Below, piece by piece: positions 37,006 to 47,574 of a stretch of 64,000 bases of DNA. The position numbers and the translations under genes were made by a program. This DNA is from Janthinobacterium aquaticum. Its GTDB lineage: Bacteria > Pseudomonadota > Gammaproteobacteria > Burkholderiales > Burkholderiaceae_D. The stretch lies in contig NZ_WFLK01000015.1 of the NCBI RefSeq assembly GCF_009208565.1, positions 147,697 through 211,696 of the forward strand, given 5' to 3'. How positions within the stretch are numbered: position 1 is the first letter of the stretch; each line of letters begins with the position of its first letter. Under the pieces are notes generated by a model, which was given only the letters and a program-made list of their open reading frames with translations, was not told where the DNA came from and did not search any database.

Positions 37006-39443
37006 CAGTTTCTCCGCAGGCGCAAGGCGTTGGCAATGACCACCGCCGAACTGGCCGCCATGCCTACGCCGGACAGCCAGGGATTGAGAAAACCCAGCGC
37101 GGCGGCCGGGATGGCGGTCAGATTGTACAGCGTGGCCCAGCCCAGGTTTTCACGGATGATGCGCATGCTGCGCGCGGCCGTGCTGGCGGTATCGCGCACC
37201 GACTGCAACTGCGACGACAGCAGCACCGTGTCGGCATGCGCCTGCGCCAGCGCGGCGCCCGAACCCATGGCAAACGAGACATCGGCCGCGCTCAGCACGG
37301 CGGCGTCATTGATGCCGTCGCCGACCATCGCCACCACCGCACCGGTGGCCTGCAATTGCTGCACGAAGTCGAGCTTTTCATCGGGCAGGCATTCGCCGCA
37401 GGCGGTAGCGATGCCCAGTTGCTGCGCCACGCTTTGCGTCAGCGCTTCCTGGTCGCCGCTCAGCAGCACCACCTGCTTGCCGCGCTGGTGGAAATAATCG
37501 ATGACGGCGCGCGCTTCCGGGCGCAAGGCGTCGCTGAGCAGAAAGCGCGTCAGCCAGCGCCCTTGCATGCCCAGGTACAGCGGCGTCATGCCCTGCATGC
37601 CGACGGCTGTATCGCCCAGCGGTGCGCCGGCCAGCGCGGCCACGAAGGCGGCATTGCCGAGCCGGTAGCGCACGCCGTCCACCACCCCTTCCAGGCCCTG
37701 GCCCTGCACTTCCTGTACCTGCTGCGCATGGGCGGTAGCGGCGTTGCCAGCCGCTTCCAGCATGGCGTGCGCCAGCGGATGGGCGCTGTTTGCTTCCAGG
37801 GCAGCAGCCAGGCGCAGGCAAGCTTTTTCATCGAGGCTGCCTAGCATGTCGGTCTGCTGCAGCACCGGGCGGCCCAGCGTCAGCGTGCCGGTCTTGTCGA
37901 ACACGATGTGGGTGGCGCGGTGCAGCGTTTCCAGTACATGCGGCTGCACGATCAGCACGCCGCGCCGCAGCAGGCTGTCGGTGGCGGCGGCCAGTGCGGT
38001 CGGCGTGGCCAGCGACAGCGCGCACGGGCACGATACCACCAGCACGGCAATGGCCACCGGCCAGGCCTGCGCCGGGTCATGCCAGCTCCAGAAGGCAAAT
38101 ACGGCGACGGCAAACAGCAGCAGGCCCAGCACGAACCAGGCGGCCACCTTGTCGGCCCACTGCGCGATCTGCGGCTTGCCGCTGCCGGCGCGCTCGATCA
38201 GCTTCAGCAGGTCCGACAGGGTGCTGTCGCGCGCAGGTTTGAGCACGCGCAGGATCAATGCGGCGCTGGCGTTGATGGCGCCGCCGGGCACGCGCTCGCC
38301 CACACGGCGCCGCTGCGCCGCGCTTTCGCCGGTCAGCAGCGACAGGTCGAGCGCGCTCTCGCCCTCGACGATCACGCTGTCGGCGGCGATTGCCTCGCCC
38401 GGCTTGACCAGGATATGGTCGTCGATGGCCAGCGCGCCGGCCGGCACCAGCATGGTGGCGCGGTTGTCGGGGAAGCCGGCCATCAGCGTGGCCGAAGCCG
38501 GCAAGGCATGCTGCAGCCGCTCCAGCGCCGAGGCCGCCTTGCGGCGCGCCTGCAGCTCGAAATAGCGGCTGCACAGCAGCAGGAAAATGAACATGGTGGC
38601 CGAGTCGAAGTACACCTCGCCGCGGCCGGTGAAGGTGGCGACCAGGCTGCCAAAGAAAGCGGCCAGGATGCCCAGCGTGACAGGCACATCCATGCCAAGC
38701 GTGCGTGCGCGCAGGCTGGACCAGGCGCCCTGGAAGAACGGCAGCGCCGAATAGCAGATGGCAGGCAAGGTCAGCAGCAGGCTGGCCCAGCGCATCAGGC
38801 TGGCCATATTGTTGTCCAGCGTGCCGTCCTCGGCCGCCAGGTAAGACGGCGCCACATACATCATCACCTGCATCATCGACAGGCCGGCCACGAACAGCTG
38901 GCGGCCCAGCGTCTTGCTGGCTTGTTGCAGGCGTTCGCCGTGGCGCACCGCATCGTAGGGGTAAGCCGTATAGCCGACCTGGCGCACCGCCTGCAGGATA
39001 TCGCCGGGCTCGCACTGGGCGCGGTTCCAGCGCACGTACAGCCGTTCGGTGGCCACGTTCAGGCTGGCCACCTGCACGCCGGGCAGGCGGCCCAGCTGGC
39101 GCTCGATCAGCCAGACGCAGGCGGCGCAGCGTATGCCCTCGACCGACAGCGTGGCTTCGCAGCTGCTGGCGTCGCGCGCGAACTGTGCATCGTCATTGCT
39201 GTACAGGCGCAGTTCGGGCGGCACCAGGCTGGCGTCGGCGGCATTGGCGGCATAGGCGTCGCGTTCGCGGTAGTAGGCGCTCTGGCCGATTTCAACGATG
39301 GTTTGCGCCACCGCCTCGCAGCCAGGGCAGCACATGGCGCGCGCGACGTCGTCGATGGTCACAAGCCAGTTTGAATCGGACGGCACCGGCAGGCCGCAGT
39401 GAAAGCAGGCGGTATCAAGCTCGGGTGAAAGTACAGCGTTCAT
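37005..39443 (-). CDS. ccoI: copper-transporting P-type ATPase CcoI (FixI)
   Basis: P1B-type ATPase of 812 aa that supplies copper to the cbb3 oxidase. The N-terminus has a CFHCG zinc/copper-type motif and a heavy-metal-associated domain with GIRCAACVW. Later motifs are CPC in the membrane (VVSCPCALSLATP), the phosphorylation site DKTGTLT, and the hinge MVGDGINDAAVL. The start at 39443 was chosen because the homology begins at MNAVLSPELDTACFHCG. It lies 10 bp after the TauE/SafE gene. Confidence 0.94.
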   Translation of the reverse strand: MNAVLSPELDTACFHCGLPVPSDSNWLVTIDDVARAMCCPGCEAVAQTIVEIGQSAYYRERDAYAANAADASLVPPELRLYSNDDAQFARDASSCEATLSVEGIRCAACVWLIERQLGRLPGVQVASLNVATERLYVRWNRAQCEPGDILQAVRQVGYTAYPYDAVRHGERLQQASKTLGRQLFVAGLSMMQVMMYVAPSYLAAEDGTLDNNMASLMRWASLLLTLPAICYSALPFFQGAWSSLRARTLGMDVPVTLGILAAFFGSLVATFTGRGEVYFDSATMFIFLLLCSRYFELQARRKAASALERLQHALPASATLMAGFPDNRATMLVPAGALAIDDHILVKPGEAIAADSVIVEGESALDLSLLTGESAAQRRRVGERVPGGAINASAALILRVLKPARDSTLSDLLKLIERAGSGKPQIAQWADKVAAWFVLGLLLFAVAVFAFWSWHDPAQAWPVAIAVLVVSCPCALSLATPTALAAATDSLLRRGVLIVQPHVLETLHRATHIVFDKTGTLTLGRPVLQQTDMLGSLDEKACLRLAAALEANSAHPLAHAMLEAAGNAATAHAQQVQEVQGQGLEGVVDGVRYRLGNAAFVAALAGAPLGDTAVGMQGMTPLYLGMQGRWLTRFLLSDALRPEARAVIDYFHQRGKQVVLLSGDQEALTQSVAQQLGIATACGECLPDEKLDFVQQLQATGAVVAMVGDGINDAAVLSAADVSFAMGSGAALAQAHADTVLLSSQLQSVRDTASTAARSMRIIRENLGWATLYNLTAIPAAALGFLNPWLSGVGMAASSAVVIANALRLRRN

Positions 39444-39453
39444 GGAATTCTTT

Positions 39454-40203
39454 TCAAGGATGGGGCGTGACGCACAGGGCGTCGAGCCAGCCCAGCGAGA
39501 CGCCGTTGGCGGCGCGCAGCAGCCCCAGCAGGCCAAAGCCGAGCACCAGCAGGCCGCCGGCAATGCGCACGGGCCGACGCTGCAATTGCTGGCGCAGGCG
39601 CGCGCCCAACAGGCCCATGCCGAGCAGGGTCGGCAGCGTGCCCAGGCCAAAGGCGGCCATGGCGGCCGCGCCGCCGATGGCCGAGCCCTGCATCATGGCG
39701 GTCAGCAAGGCGCTGTAGACCATGCCACACGGCACCCAGCCCCACAGGCCGCCGACGGCCAGCGCTTTCAACGGCGTATCCATCGGCAGCAGCGGTTTCA
39801 ACAGCGGTCGCAGGTGGCGCCACAGGCCGTTGCCGGCCGCTTCCAGGCGCGCCAGGCCGCGCCAGGCGTCCATCAGATACAGGCCCAGTGCCACCAGCAT
39901 CAGGTTGGCCAGCCAGTAGCCGGCCACCTGCAGGCTGGCCAGGCGCAGCATGCCGGCGCCGGCCAGGCCACCGGCGACGCCGCCAGCGAGCATATAGCTG
40001 CCGATGCGCCCGCCGTTATAGGCCAGCACGCGCAGCAGGTTGCCCTGCGGCCGCACCACGGCAATTGCAATCACCGGGCCTGTCGGCCTGGCGGCACCGC
40101 TGCCGATCGACAGCGCGCCGACGATGCCGCCGCACATGCCGATGCAGTGCACGCTGCCGGCCAGGCCGACCAGCAGCAGCGGCAAGAGACTGGACACGTC
40201 CAT
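39454..40203 (-). CDS. sulfite exporter TauE/SafE family membrane protein
   Basis: Membrane protein of 249 aa with about six transmembrane segments. It has a metal-binding-looking motif, SVHCIGMCGGIVGAL, near the N-terminus and WVPCGMVYSALLTAM in the middle, typical of the UreH-like (DUF318-type) proteins found between cbb3 assembly genes. In such clusters it is thought to help copper handling (inference). It lies 8 bp after hemN and 10 bp before ccoI, so it belongs to the assembly operon. Confidence 0.88.
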   Translation of the reverse strand: MDVSSLLPLLLVGLAGSVHCIGMCGGIVGALSIGSGAARPTGPVIAIAVVRPQGNLLRVLAYNGGRIGSYMLAGGVAGGLAGAGMLRLASLQVAGYWLANLMLVALGLYLMDAWRGLARLEAAGNGLWRHLRPLLKPLLPMDTPLKALAVGGLWGWVPCGMVYSALLTAMMQGSAIGGAAAMAAFGLGTLPTLLGMGLLGARLRQQLQRRPVRIAGGLLVLGFGLLGLLRAANGVSLGWLDALCVTPHP

Positions 40204-40211
40204 GGCGCCGC

Positions 40212-41660
40212 TTATACGGTTTTCGAGTAGCGCAGCGGTTGCGGGGCGTCGGGAGCGGCGCTGGCGCGCGCCAGCGTCAGGTGGCGGTCGAACACCATGC
40301 AGATATTGCGGATCAGCAAGCGTCCCTTGGGCGTGACGGTCAGCCAGTCTTCTTCGATCACCAAGAGGCCGTCGCGCGCAAATTCGCGTAGTTTGTCCAG
40401 CTCGGTGGCGAAGTAGCTGCGGAACTTGACCGGATGGGCCTGCTCGATGGTGGCGATCGACAGTTCGAAATTGCACATCAGCATCTGGATAATGATACGG
40501 CGCAGCAAATCGTCGGTATCGAGCTTGAGGCCGCGCGCGATCGGCAGCACGCCGCCGTCGAGCTTTTCATAGTAGGCGTCAAGCGTCTTCTCATTCTGGC
40601 TGTAGACCGCGCCAACCGAGCTGATGGCCGACACGCCGCAGGCGATCAGGTCGGCCTCGGCGCGCGTCGAATAGCCTTGGAAATTGCGGTGCAAGCGGCC
40701 CTGGCGCTGCGCCACCGCCAGGTCGTCGGTCGGCTTGGCAAAGTGGTCCATGCCGATATAGACATAGCCGGCCGCCGTCAGGCGTGCGATGCACAGGCCC
40801 AGCATGGCCAGCTTGGTATTGCTGTCGGGCATGTCTTCATCGAGGATGCGGCGCTGCGGCTTGAACAGGTGTGGCATATGCGCGTAGTGGTACAGCGCGA
40901 TGCGGTCGGGGCTGGCCGAAATCACCTTGCGCAGCGTCTCGGTCATGGTGTCCAGGCTCTGCTTGGGCAGGCCGTAGATCAGGTCGATGCTGATCGAGCG
41001 AAAACCGGCGTCGCGCGCCGCCTGCATCACGGCCAGCGTTTCGGCTTCGGGCTGAATGCGATTGACGGCTTTCTGCACGTTTTCGTCGAAGTCCTGCACG
41101 CCCAGGCTGATGCGGTTGAAGCCCTGCTTGCGCAGCGAAAACACGCGCTCGCGCGAGACCGTGCGCGGATCGATCTCGATCGAATATTCGCCATCGGCGT
41201 CGGACGCAAAATCGAAGTGCAGGCGCAGATGGCTCATCAGCTCGTCCATCTGCTTTTCACTGAAATAGGTGGGCGTGCCGCCGCCGAAGTGCAGCTGTTC
41301 AACCTGGTTCATGCCGGCAAACAGCTTGCCCTGCATGGCAATTTCCTGTTTCAGGTAGCTGAGGTAGGTGGCAGCCTTGCTGCGGTCTTTTGTGATGATC
41401 TTGTTGCAGGCGCAGTAGTAGCACAGCGTGTCGCAGAACGGCACGTGCACGTACAGCGACAGCGGACGTCGCCCGCCGCGCATGCGCAGTGCAGCCAGCG
41501 CTTCGAGGAAATTACCGTAGCCAAATTCGCCGTTGAAGCGGTCGGCGGTCGGATACGAGGTGTAGCGGGGGCCGGACTGGCTCATCTTGCCGATAATGGC
41601 GGGATCGAATTCAACCACCGCATCCAGTTCGGCGGAAGCGTTGCTCAGTAGTGTAGGCAT
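40212..41660 (-). CDS. hemN: oxygen-independent coproporphyrinogen III oxidase
   Basis: Radical SAM enzyme of 482 aa making protoporphyrinogen IX without oxygen. The [4Fe-4S] motif is C76-X3-C80-X2-C83, followed by C85 in CDTLCYYCACNKIIT as in E. coli HemN. The GGGTPTYF motif and the C-terminal HemN domain (RGLKLDTDDLLRRIIIQMLMCNFEL) are present. It is the first gene of hemN-safE-ccoI-ccoS, so heme supply is coupled to oxidase assembly. Confidence 0.96.
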   Translation of the reverse strand: MPTLLSNASAELDAVVEFDPAIIGKMSQSGPRYTSYPTADRFNGEFGYGNFLEALAALRMRGGRRPLSLYVHVPFCDTLCYYCACNKIITKDRSKAATYLSYLKQEIAMQGKLFAGMNQVEQLHFGGGTPTYFSEKQMDELMSHLRLHFDFASDADGEYSIEIDPRTVSRERVFSLRKQGFNRISLGVQDFDENVQKAVNRIQPEAETLAVMQAARDAGFRSISIDLIYGLPKQSLDTMTETLRKVISASPDRIALYHYAHMPHLFKPQRRILDEDMPDSNTKLAMLGLCIARLTAAGYVYIGMDHFAKPTDDLAVAQRQGRLHRNFQGYSTRAEADLIACGVSAISSVGAVYSQNEKTLDAYYEKLDGGVLPIARGLKLDTDDLLRRIIIQMLMCNFELSIATIEQAHPVKFRSYFATELDKLREFARDGLLVIEEDWLTVTPKGRLLIRNICMVFDRHLTLARASAAPDAPQPLRYSKTV

Positions 41661-41710
41661 GATGTGTCTTGTTTCTTGGTTCGTGGTGGTTCGTGATGAC
41701 GCTTGAATGA

Positions 41711-43372
41711 TCAGGCGGCCAGGCGTTTCAGGCCGGCCGGCTTGCCGGTATTGGCGGCGCCGCCCCGGTTATTGGCATGCGCCACGCGGCGCGGCGTGGG
41801 CATCTTGCCGAAGTTAAACAGGCTGACCGCTTGCGACAGGCTGGCCGCCTCTTCCGACAGGCGGGTGGCCGCAGCTGCCGCTTCTTCGACCAGCGCCGCG
41901 TTTTGCTGCGTGACCTGGTCCATATGGGCAATCGCCTGGTTGACCTGGTCGACACCGATGCTTTGCTCGCGCGAGGCAATCGAGATTTCCTGCATGATGG
42001 CTGTTACCTGCTGTACCGAACTGACGACCTGTTCCATGGTGGTGCCGGCGCGATTAACCTGCACCATGCCCGCCCCCACCTTGCCGACCGAAATTTCAAT
42101 CAGCTGCTTGATGTCCTTGGCGGCCAGCGAGGAGCGCTGTGCCAGGTTGCGCACTTCGCCTGCCACTACCGCAAAGCCCTTGCCCTGTTCGCCAGCGCGC
42201 GCCGCTTCCACCGCCGCGTTCAGGGCCAGGATATTGGTCTGGAAGGCAATCCCTTCGATCAGGCCGATAATGTCGACGATTTTCTTCGACGAGGTATTGA
42301 TGTCGTCCATGGTGGTGATCACATCGGCCACGATTTCGCCGCCCTGCACCGCCACTTTCGAGGCCGCCAGCGCCAGCTCGTTGGCCTGCACCGAGTTGTC
42401 GGCATTCTGTTTCACGGTCGATGAAAATTCTTCGATGCTCGAGGCGGTTTCTTCCAGGCTGGCGGCCTGCGATTCGGTACGGCCCGACAGGTCCATATTG
42501 CCGACGGCGATCTGCTTGGTGGCCACCGCCATGGTTTCCACGTTGATGCGCACATCGCGGATGGTGGCGATCAGGTTGCTGTTCATCTGCTGCAGTGCGC
42601 GCAGCAACTGGCCCATCTCGTCGGTGCTGTCGGTTTCAAAGCTGCCCGACAGGTCGCCGGCGGCAATCGCGCGCGCGCCGTTGAGCGCTTTGCCCAGCGG
42701 CTGCAGCACCGACATGCGCAGCGTGTACCACAGGAATACATTGATCAGCAGGCCGAACAGGGTGGCGCCGAAGATGGCGTAGTTGGTGACCTGGCCGCCG
42801 TTGGCAAACAGGCTGATGGCGCACACCAGCACCTGCAGGCAGTTGACGATCGAGGTAGCCGCCCAGATGCGCAGACCGAGCGACATATGCGTCAGTTTGT
42901 GCAGCACATGCGCGATGCCCGGGCGGATGATCTGGCCGTTCTTGATACGGATATTGCCGCCTTCCTGATTGCGGATGGCGGCATAAGCTTCTTCGGCAGC
43001 CTTGACCTGGTCGCGGTCGGGCTTGACGCGCACCGACATATAACCGACCGTCTTGCCCGCTTCGCGGATCGGCGTGACGTTGGCGCGCACCCAGTAAAAG
43101 TCGCCGCTCTTGCAGCGGTTTTTCACCAGCCCGGTCCAGGGCGTGCCGGCCTGTACCGACGACCACAGGTCGGCAAAGGCCTCGGCCGGCATGTCCGGAT
43201 GGCGCACGATATTTTGCGGCGCGCCCAGCAGTTCGGCTTCGCTGAAACCGGAAACCTGGCTGAAGTAGGGATTCACATAAACGATATTGCCGTTCATGTC
43301 CGTCTTCGACACGATGGCCTGGTCGTCCAGAACAAGGATTTCGCGATTGGTAACTGGCAGATTCTGGCGCAT
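41711..43372 (-). CDS. Aer-like PAS methyl-accepting chemotaxis protein (aerotaxis receptor)
   Basis: Chemoreceptor of 553 aa. The N-terminal PAS domain (1-125: [56 protein letters not shown]) closely follows the FAD-binding PAS of Aer. Two hydrophobic segments (about 170-215) anchor the protein without a large periplasmic loop. HAMP and a signalling domain with [42 protein letters not shown] follow. The start at 43372 matches Aer (MRxNxPVT). A consensus FNR promoter lies upstream, fitting a role in sensing low oxygen. Confidence 0.9.
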   Translation of the reverse strand: MRQNLPVTNREILVLDDQAIVSKTDMNGNIVYVNPYFSQVSGFSEAELLGAPQNIVRHPDMPAEAFADLWSSVQAGTPWTGLVKNRCKSGDFYWVRANVTPIREAGKTVGYMSVRVKPDRDQVKAAEEAYAAIRNQEGGNIRIKNGQIIRPGIAHVLHKLTHMSLGLRIWAATSIVNCLQVLVCAISLFANGGQVTNYAIFGATLFGLLINVFLWYTLRMSVLQPLGKALNGARAIAAGDLSGSFETDSTDEMGQLLRALQQMNSNLIATIRDVRINVETMAVATKQIAVGNMDLSGRTESQAASLEETASSIEEFSSTVKQNADNSVQANELALAASKVAVQGGEIVADVITTMDDINTSSKKIVDIIGLIEGIAFQTNILALNAAVEAARAGEQGKGFAVVAGEVRNLAQRSSLAAKDIKQLIEISVGKVGAGMVQVNRAGTTMEQVVSSVQQVTAIMQEISIASREQSIGVDQVNQAIAHMDQVTQQNAALVEEAAAAATRLSEEAASLSQAVSLFNFGKMPTPRRVAHANNRGGAANTGKPAGLKRLAA

Positions 43373-43445
43373 GGGGTTTCCCGGACAGTGCGCCGGACCG
43401 CTGTCAGACGCTTTTATTAAGTACAACTTGCATGATTGCAAGAAC

Positions 43446-43494
43446 GTGGGTCAGTGTAAGGATTCACCACGGCAAATTTATTGATGTAGATCAA
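43446..43494 (-). promoter_or_regulatory. FNR-dependent class II promoter of aer-like gene
   Basis: An exact TTGAT-N4-ATCAA box is at 43481-43494. The minus-strand -10 TACACT is at 43458-43453, giving a predicted start at 43446 with the box centred at -41.5, the same geometry as at ccoN. Confidence 0.83.
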
Positions 43495-43526
43495 AATCAT
43501 CAAACTTGGCTCAGGTATTTGCGCCG

Positions 43527-45635
43527 TCAGTCCAGGCCGGCAGTCAAAGGGCGCACGTTACCCACTGCATGGCCCTGGGCGTAATCGACGCCCAGTTCGC
43601 GTATCACGGCCAGGGTGGCGCTGTTTTCCACGTATTCGGCCACCGTCTTGATGCCCATCACATGGCCCACTTCATTGATGGCCTTGACCATGGCGCGGTT
43701 GATGGCGTTGCTGGCGATGTCGCGTACGAACAGGCCGTCGATTTTCAGGTAGTCGACCGGCAGGGCCTTCAGGTAGCCGAAAGAAGAAAAGCCGCTGCCG
43801 AAGTCATCGAGCGAAAAGCGGCAGCCCAGCGTCTTGAGCTGGTGCATGAACACTTGCGCCTTGGGCAGGTTGGCAATCACCGCCGTTTCCGTGATTTCAA
43901 AGCAGATCTGTTCGGGCGCAATCTCGAATTGCACGAACTGGCCGGTAATATAGTGTTGCAAGCTGGTGTCGGCCAGCGACATACCCGACAGGTTGATCGA
44001 GTACAGCGCCGGTGTGCGGCGGCAGCTTTCAGCCAGCGCGTCGAGTGGCGGCAGGCTGTCGCGCACGCTCATGATGTGGTGGCAGACGGCGCGGATAACC
44101 CAGCGGTCGATCGAGCCCATCATGTCGTAGCGCTCGGCTGCCGGGATAAAGGCGCCGGGCAGTATCAGTTCGCCATGGCTGTTGCGGATGCGGATCAGCA
44201 CTTCGTTATGGCTTTCCTGGCCTGCATGCAGATGCACGATGGGCATTGCGTACAGGCGAAAGTAGTCGCGCTCGAACGCTTCGTTCAGGCGCGATATCCA
44301 CAGCATTTCGCCATGCCGCTGGGCCAGCATGACGTCCGACTCCTGATACACATGGATGCGGTTGCGCCCTTGCTCCTTGGCCAGGTAGCAGGCCTGGTCG
44401 GCCGCGACCAGCAGTTCGCTGGTCGATTTGCTGTCCTGGGTGATTTCCACCATGCCGATGCTCACCCCCAGCTCGAAAGTACGGGTATCCCAGGCAAAAC
44501 GGAAGTCGCGGATCGACTGGCGCAGCTGTTCGCCGACCAGGCGCGCATGGTCGAGCGGGCAATGCGGCAGCAGCACGCCCAGTTCATCGCCGCCCAGGCG
44601 CGCCAGGATGTCGCTGTCGCGCATCTGCGCCTGCAGCAGCTTGGCCAGCAACTGCAGCAGCACGTCACCGGCGCCATGGCCGCAGGTATCGTTGATGACC
44701 TTGAACTGGTCGAGGTCCAGGTACAGCAGCGCATGGGTATGGCCTTCTTCCTTGGCGGTGTGCAGGGCGCTGGCCACCAGGTGCTCGAATTCGCGCCGGT
44801 TGACCAGTCCGGTGAGCGTATCGTGGGTGGCCTGCCACGACAGTTGCTGGCTCAGCTTGCGTTCGTGGCTGACGTCGCGAAACACCACCACCGCACCGAG
44901 AATAACGCCGTCGCGCGACCAGATCGGTGCGGCCGAGTCGGCAATGGCGATGCTGTGCCCGTCGCGCGTGAGCAACTGCGCATGGCTCGACAGCCCGATG
45001 GCCTGGCGCTGCTGCAGGCATTTGACGGCCACATGTTCGAGCGGCTGGCCGCTGCTTTCATCGACCAGTTGCAAGGTTTCCCGGATATCGCGGCCGTGCG
45101 CCAGCGCATTGCTCCAGCCGGTCAGCTGTTCGGCCATCCGGTTCAGGTAGCGGGTCTTGCCCTGCGGGTCGGTGGTCATCACGCCGTCGCCGATCGAGTT
45201 GAGCGTTACTTCGGCCAACTCTTGGCGTTCGGCAATGGCGATCATCTGCTGGCGCTGTTCGGTGATGTCGCGGATCATGCCCAGCGTGCGCATTGGCCGC
45301 CCCTGCCGGTCGCTCAATACCTGCGCCCTGGCGTCGAGCCAGTGAGTGTCGCCATCGGGCCAGAGCACGCGGTATTGCAGTTCGTAGCCGGTGCGCTGGT
45401 CGATGCCGGCCTGCATGATGGCCAGCAGCGTCGCACGGTCCTCGTCGTGCACATGGCCGAGAAAGTCGCGGAAGGACTGGCTCAGCGCGCGTGCTGGCAA
45501 GCCCAGCAGTGCGGCGCCGCCGGCTGACCAGTACACCGTGCCCTCGATGGCCTGGCCGTTGACGAGGCGCGAATCCCAGATTGCCATGTGCGCGGCGTCC
45601 AGGGCCATCTGTAGACGTTGTTGCAAATCGCCCAT
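43527..45635 (-). CDS. PAS-PAS-GGDEF-EAL cyclic-di-GMP protein
   Basis: Cytoplasmic protein of 702 aa. Two PAS domains (about 5-130 and 135-265) precede a GGDEF domain (about 280-440) whose signature is RLGGDEL, with Leu in place of the final Phe. The EAL domain (about 455-700) has EVLIR in place of EALLR, retains ITETAVI, DDFGSGFSS and LKIDGLFVRDI, and keeps the catalytic acid residues, so phosphodiesterase activity is likely. Cyclase activity is uncertain. GGGAG precedes the ATG. It lies 32 bp from the FNR box of the neighbouring receptor but is transcribed towards it. Confidence 0.92.
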   Translation of the reverse strand: MGDLQQRLQMALDAAHMAIWDSRLVNGQAIEGTVYWSAGGAALLGLPARALSQSFRDFLGHVHDEDRATLLAIMQAGIDQRTGYELQYRVLWPDGDTHWLDARAQVLSDRQGRPMRTLGMIRDITEQRQQMIAIAERQELAEVTLNSIGDGVMTTDPQGKTRYLNRMAEQLTGWSNALAHGRDIRETLQLVDESSGQPLEHVAVKCLQQRQAIGLSSHAQLLTRDGHSIAIADSAAPIWSRDGVILGAVVVFRDVSHERKLSQQLSWQATHDTLTGLVNRREFEHLVASALHTAKEEGHTHALLYLDLDQFKVINDTCGHGAGDVLLQLLAKLLQAQMRDSDILARLGGDELGVLLPHCPLDHARLVGEQLRQSIRDFRFAWDTRTFELGVSIGMVEITQDSKSTSELLVAADQACYLAKEQGRNRIHVYQESDVMLAQRHGEMLWISRLNEAFERDYFRLYAMPIVHLHAGQESHNEVLIRIRNSHGELILPGAFIPAAERYDMMGSIDRWVIRAVCHHIMSVRDSLPPLDALAESCRRTPALYSINLSGMSLADTSLQHYITGQFVQFEIAPEQICFEITETAVIANLPKAQVFMHQLKTLGCRFSLDDFGSGFSSFGYLKALPVDYLKIDGLFVRDIASNAINRAMVKAINEVGHVMGIKTVAEYVENSATLAVIRELGVDYAQGHAVGNVRPLTAGLD

Positions 45636-45817
45636 TGCGTTCTCCCGCCGTTGTCCATCTGCGTTGCCATCTGTCTAATAGATGGGCTGGCGGGACTTTG
45701 GTTCCCGCTGTCGCTTAGGACTTGGCCGGACTGCCTGGCGTGTTTTCTGATGCATCAAGGCCGACGCAGGCCAGGTCGCGCACGTTTTGCCACACCGCCT
45801 TATCGGCGCAGCACAGC

Positions 45818-46765
45818 CTACTTGCCGGGTTTGACCAGGCGCAACAAAGCCTGCGCACCCTTGACCACGGCCAGCACCACGGCGCCGGCAATCACGCCGA
45901 CCACGGCGTTGATCACGCTGGGCAGCACCGCCGCCAGCACCGGGCCGATGCCGGCCACGCCAGCCACCGCATGCTCGACCTGGTGCAGCAGCTCGCTGGC
46001 CCACGGCCAGCCGTGCGTCAGGATGCCGCCGCCGACCATGAACATGGCCAGCGTGCCGACGATCGACAGGAACTTCATCAGCTTTGGTGCGGCCGATACC
46101 AGCATGCGGCCCAGCGCGCGCACGCCGTCCATCAGCTTGCCCGTGCCACGGCGCGCCGCCAGGTAGAAGCCGGCATCGTCGAGCTTGACGATGCCCGCTA
46201 CCAGGCCATATACGCCGACGGTCATGATGACGGCAATGCCGGCCACTACCGCTACCTGCTCGGCAAAGGTGGCGGTGGCGACCGTACCCAGGGCAATCAC
46301 GATAATCTCGGCCGACAGGATAAAGTCGGTGCGGATGGCACCCTTGATCTTGTCTTTTTCCAGCGCCATCAGATCGACCTGCGGATTGCGCAGCGCTTCA
46401 GCCAGCTCGGCCTTGTGGCTGTCATCGGGGTGCAAAAACGGATGGGCGATCTTCTCGAAACCTTCAAAGCACAGATAGGCGCCGCCCACCATCAGCAGCG
46501 GCGTAATGGCCCACGGCGCAAAGGCGCTGATGGCCAGCGCGGCCGGCACCAGGATGGCTTTGTTCTTCAGCGAACCGACGGCCACCGCCCACACCACCGG
46601 CAGTTCGCGTTCGGCGCGCACGCCCGACACCTGCTGGGCGTTCAGAGCCAGGTCGTCACCGAGTACGCCGGCCGTTTTCTTGGCCGCCACCTTGGTCATC
46701 AGCGAAACGTCGTCGAGGATGCTGGCAATATCGTCGAGCAGGGCAAACAGGCTGGAGCCGGCCAT
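45818..46765 (-). CDS. DUF808 family inner-membrane protein (YedI-like)
   Basis: Integral membrane protein of 315 aa. The N-terminal soluble part [46 protein letters not shown] and [16 protein letters not shown] are hallmarks of the DUF808/YedI family. Several hydrophobic helices follow. GGAGG precedes the ATG. The function of the family is unknown. Confidence 0.9.
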   Translation of the reverse strand: MAGSSLFALLDDIASILDDVSLMTKVAAKKTAGVLGDDLALNAQQVSGVRAERELPVVWAVAVGSLKNKAILVPAALAISAFAPWAITPLLMVGGAYLCFEGFEKIAHPFLHPDDSHKAELAEALRNPQVDLMALEKDKIKGAIRTDFILSAEIIVIALGTVATATFAEQVAVVAGIAVIMTVGVYGLVAGIVKLDDAGFYLAARRGTGKLMDGVRALGRMLVSAAPKLMKFLSIVGTLAMFMVGGGILTHGWPWASELLHQVEHAVAGVAGIGPVLAAVLPSVINAVVGVIAGAVVLAVVKGAQALLRLVKPGK

Positions 46766-46935
46766 ATCAGCGTCCTCCTGCTGCAGGCAAGGATGAGCAA
46801 AAAACTGGTGTATTTTTCATGATGTTGTTATTGGCAGGGTAGCAAGGTGGAATGAGCATGATCTTACCCCAGCGCGTCCGGCAGCGCCGCACGCAGCGCG
46901 GTAAAATGGCCGTTTCCCCTATCTCTGGATGCAAG

Positions 46936-47574
46936 ATGAGTTTTGCCACCTGGATCACGTTTGTGATTGCCGCCTCGATTATTGCTGTTTCGCCCGGTTC
47001 CGGCGCCGTGCTGTCGATGTCGCACGGCCTGTCGTATGGTGTGAAAAAGACCAGCGCCACCATCCTGGGCTTGCAGCTGGGGCTGCTGGTGGTGCTGTTC
47101 ATTGCCGGCGCCGGCGTCGGCTCGCTGCTGCTGGCCTCCGAAGTGGCGTTCAATATCGTCAAGACGGTCGGCGCGCTGTACCTGATCTACCTGGGCCTGT
47201 CGCAGTGGCGCGCCAGGGTGGCGGTGGCGGACGACCTGCATGCGGCCAGCGTGCTGCCATCGATGCGCAGGCGCGTGCTGACCGGTTTTCTGACCAATGT
47301 CACCAATCCCAAGGGCATTATTTTCATGGTGGCGGTATTGCCGCAATTTATCAGCGCTGGCGCTCCCGTGCTGCCGCAACTGCTGATCCTGGCCGTGACC
47401 ATGTGCACCATCGATCTGATCGTCATGCACAGCTATGCCTTTCTGGCCTCGTCGATGCAGCGGTTTTTCCGCGATGCGCGCGCCGTCAAAAAGCAGAACC
47501 GCTTCTTTGGTGGCCTGCTGATGGCGGTTGGCGCGGCGCTGTTCTTCGTCAAGCGCGGTGCGCACGCCGGCTGA
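46936..47574 (+). CDS. LysE/RhtB family amino-acid exporter
   Basis: Membrane exporter of 212 aa with six hydrophobic segments. Family motifs are present: VSPGSGAVLSMSHGLSYGVKKT near residue 23, KTVGALYLIYLGLSQWR near 75, and GFLTNVTNPKGIIFMVAVLPQF near 125. The ATG at 46936 was chosen because it fits the family N-terminus. The exported amino acid cannot be specified. Confidence 0.92.
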   Translation: MSFATWITFVIAASIIAVSPGSGAVLSMSHGLSYGVKKTSATILGLQLGLLVVLFIAGAGVGSLLLASEVAFNIVKTVGALYLIYLGLSQWRARVAVADDLHAASVLPSMRRRVLTGFLTNVTNPKGIIFMVAVLPQFISAGAPVLPQLLILAVTMCTIDLIVMHSYAFLASSMQRFFRDARAVKKQNRFFGGLLMAVGAALFFVKRGAHAG

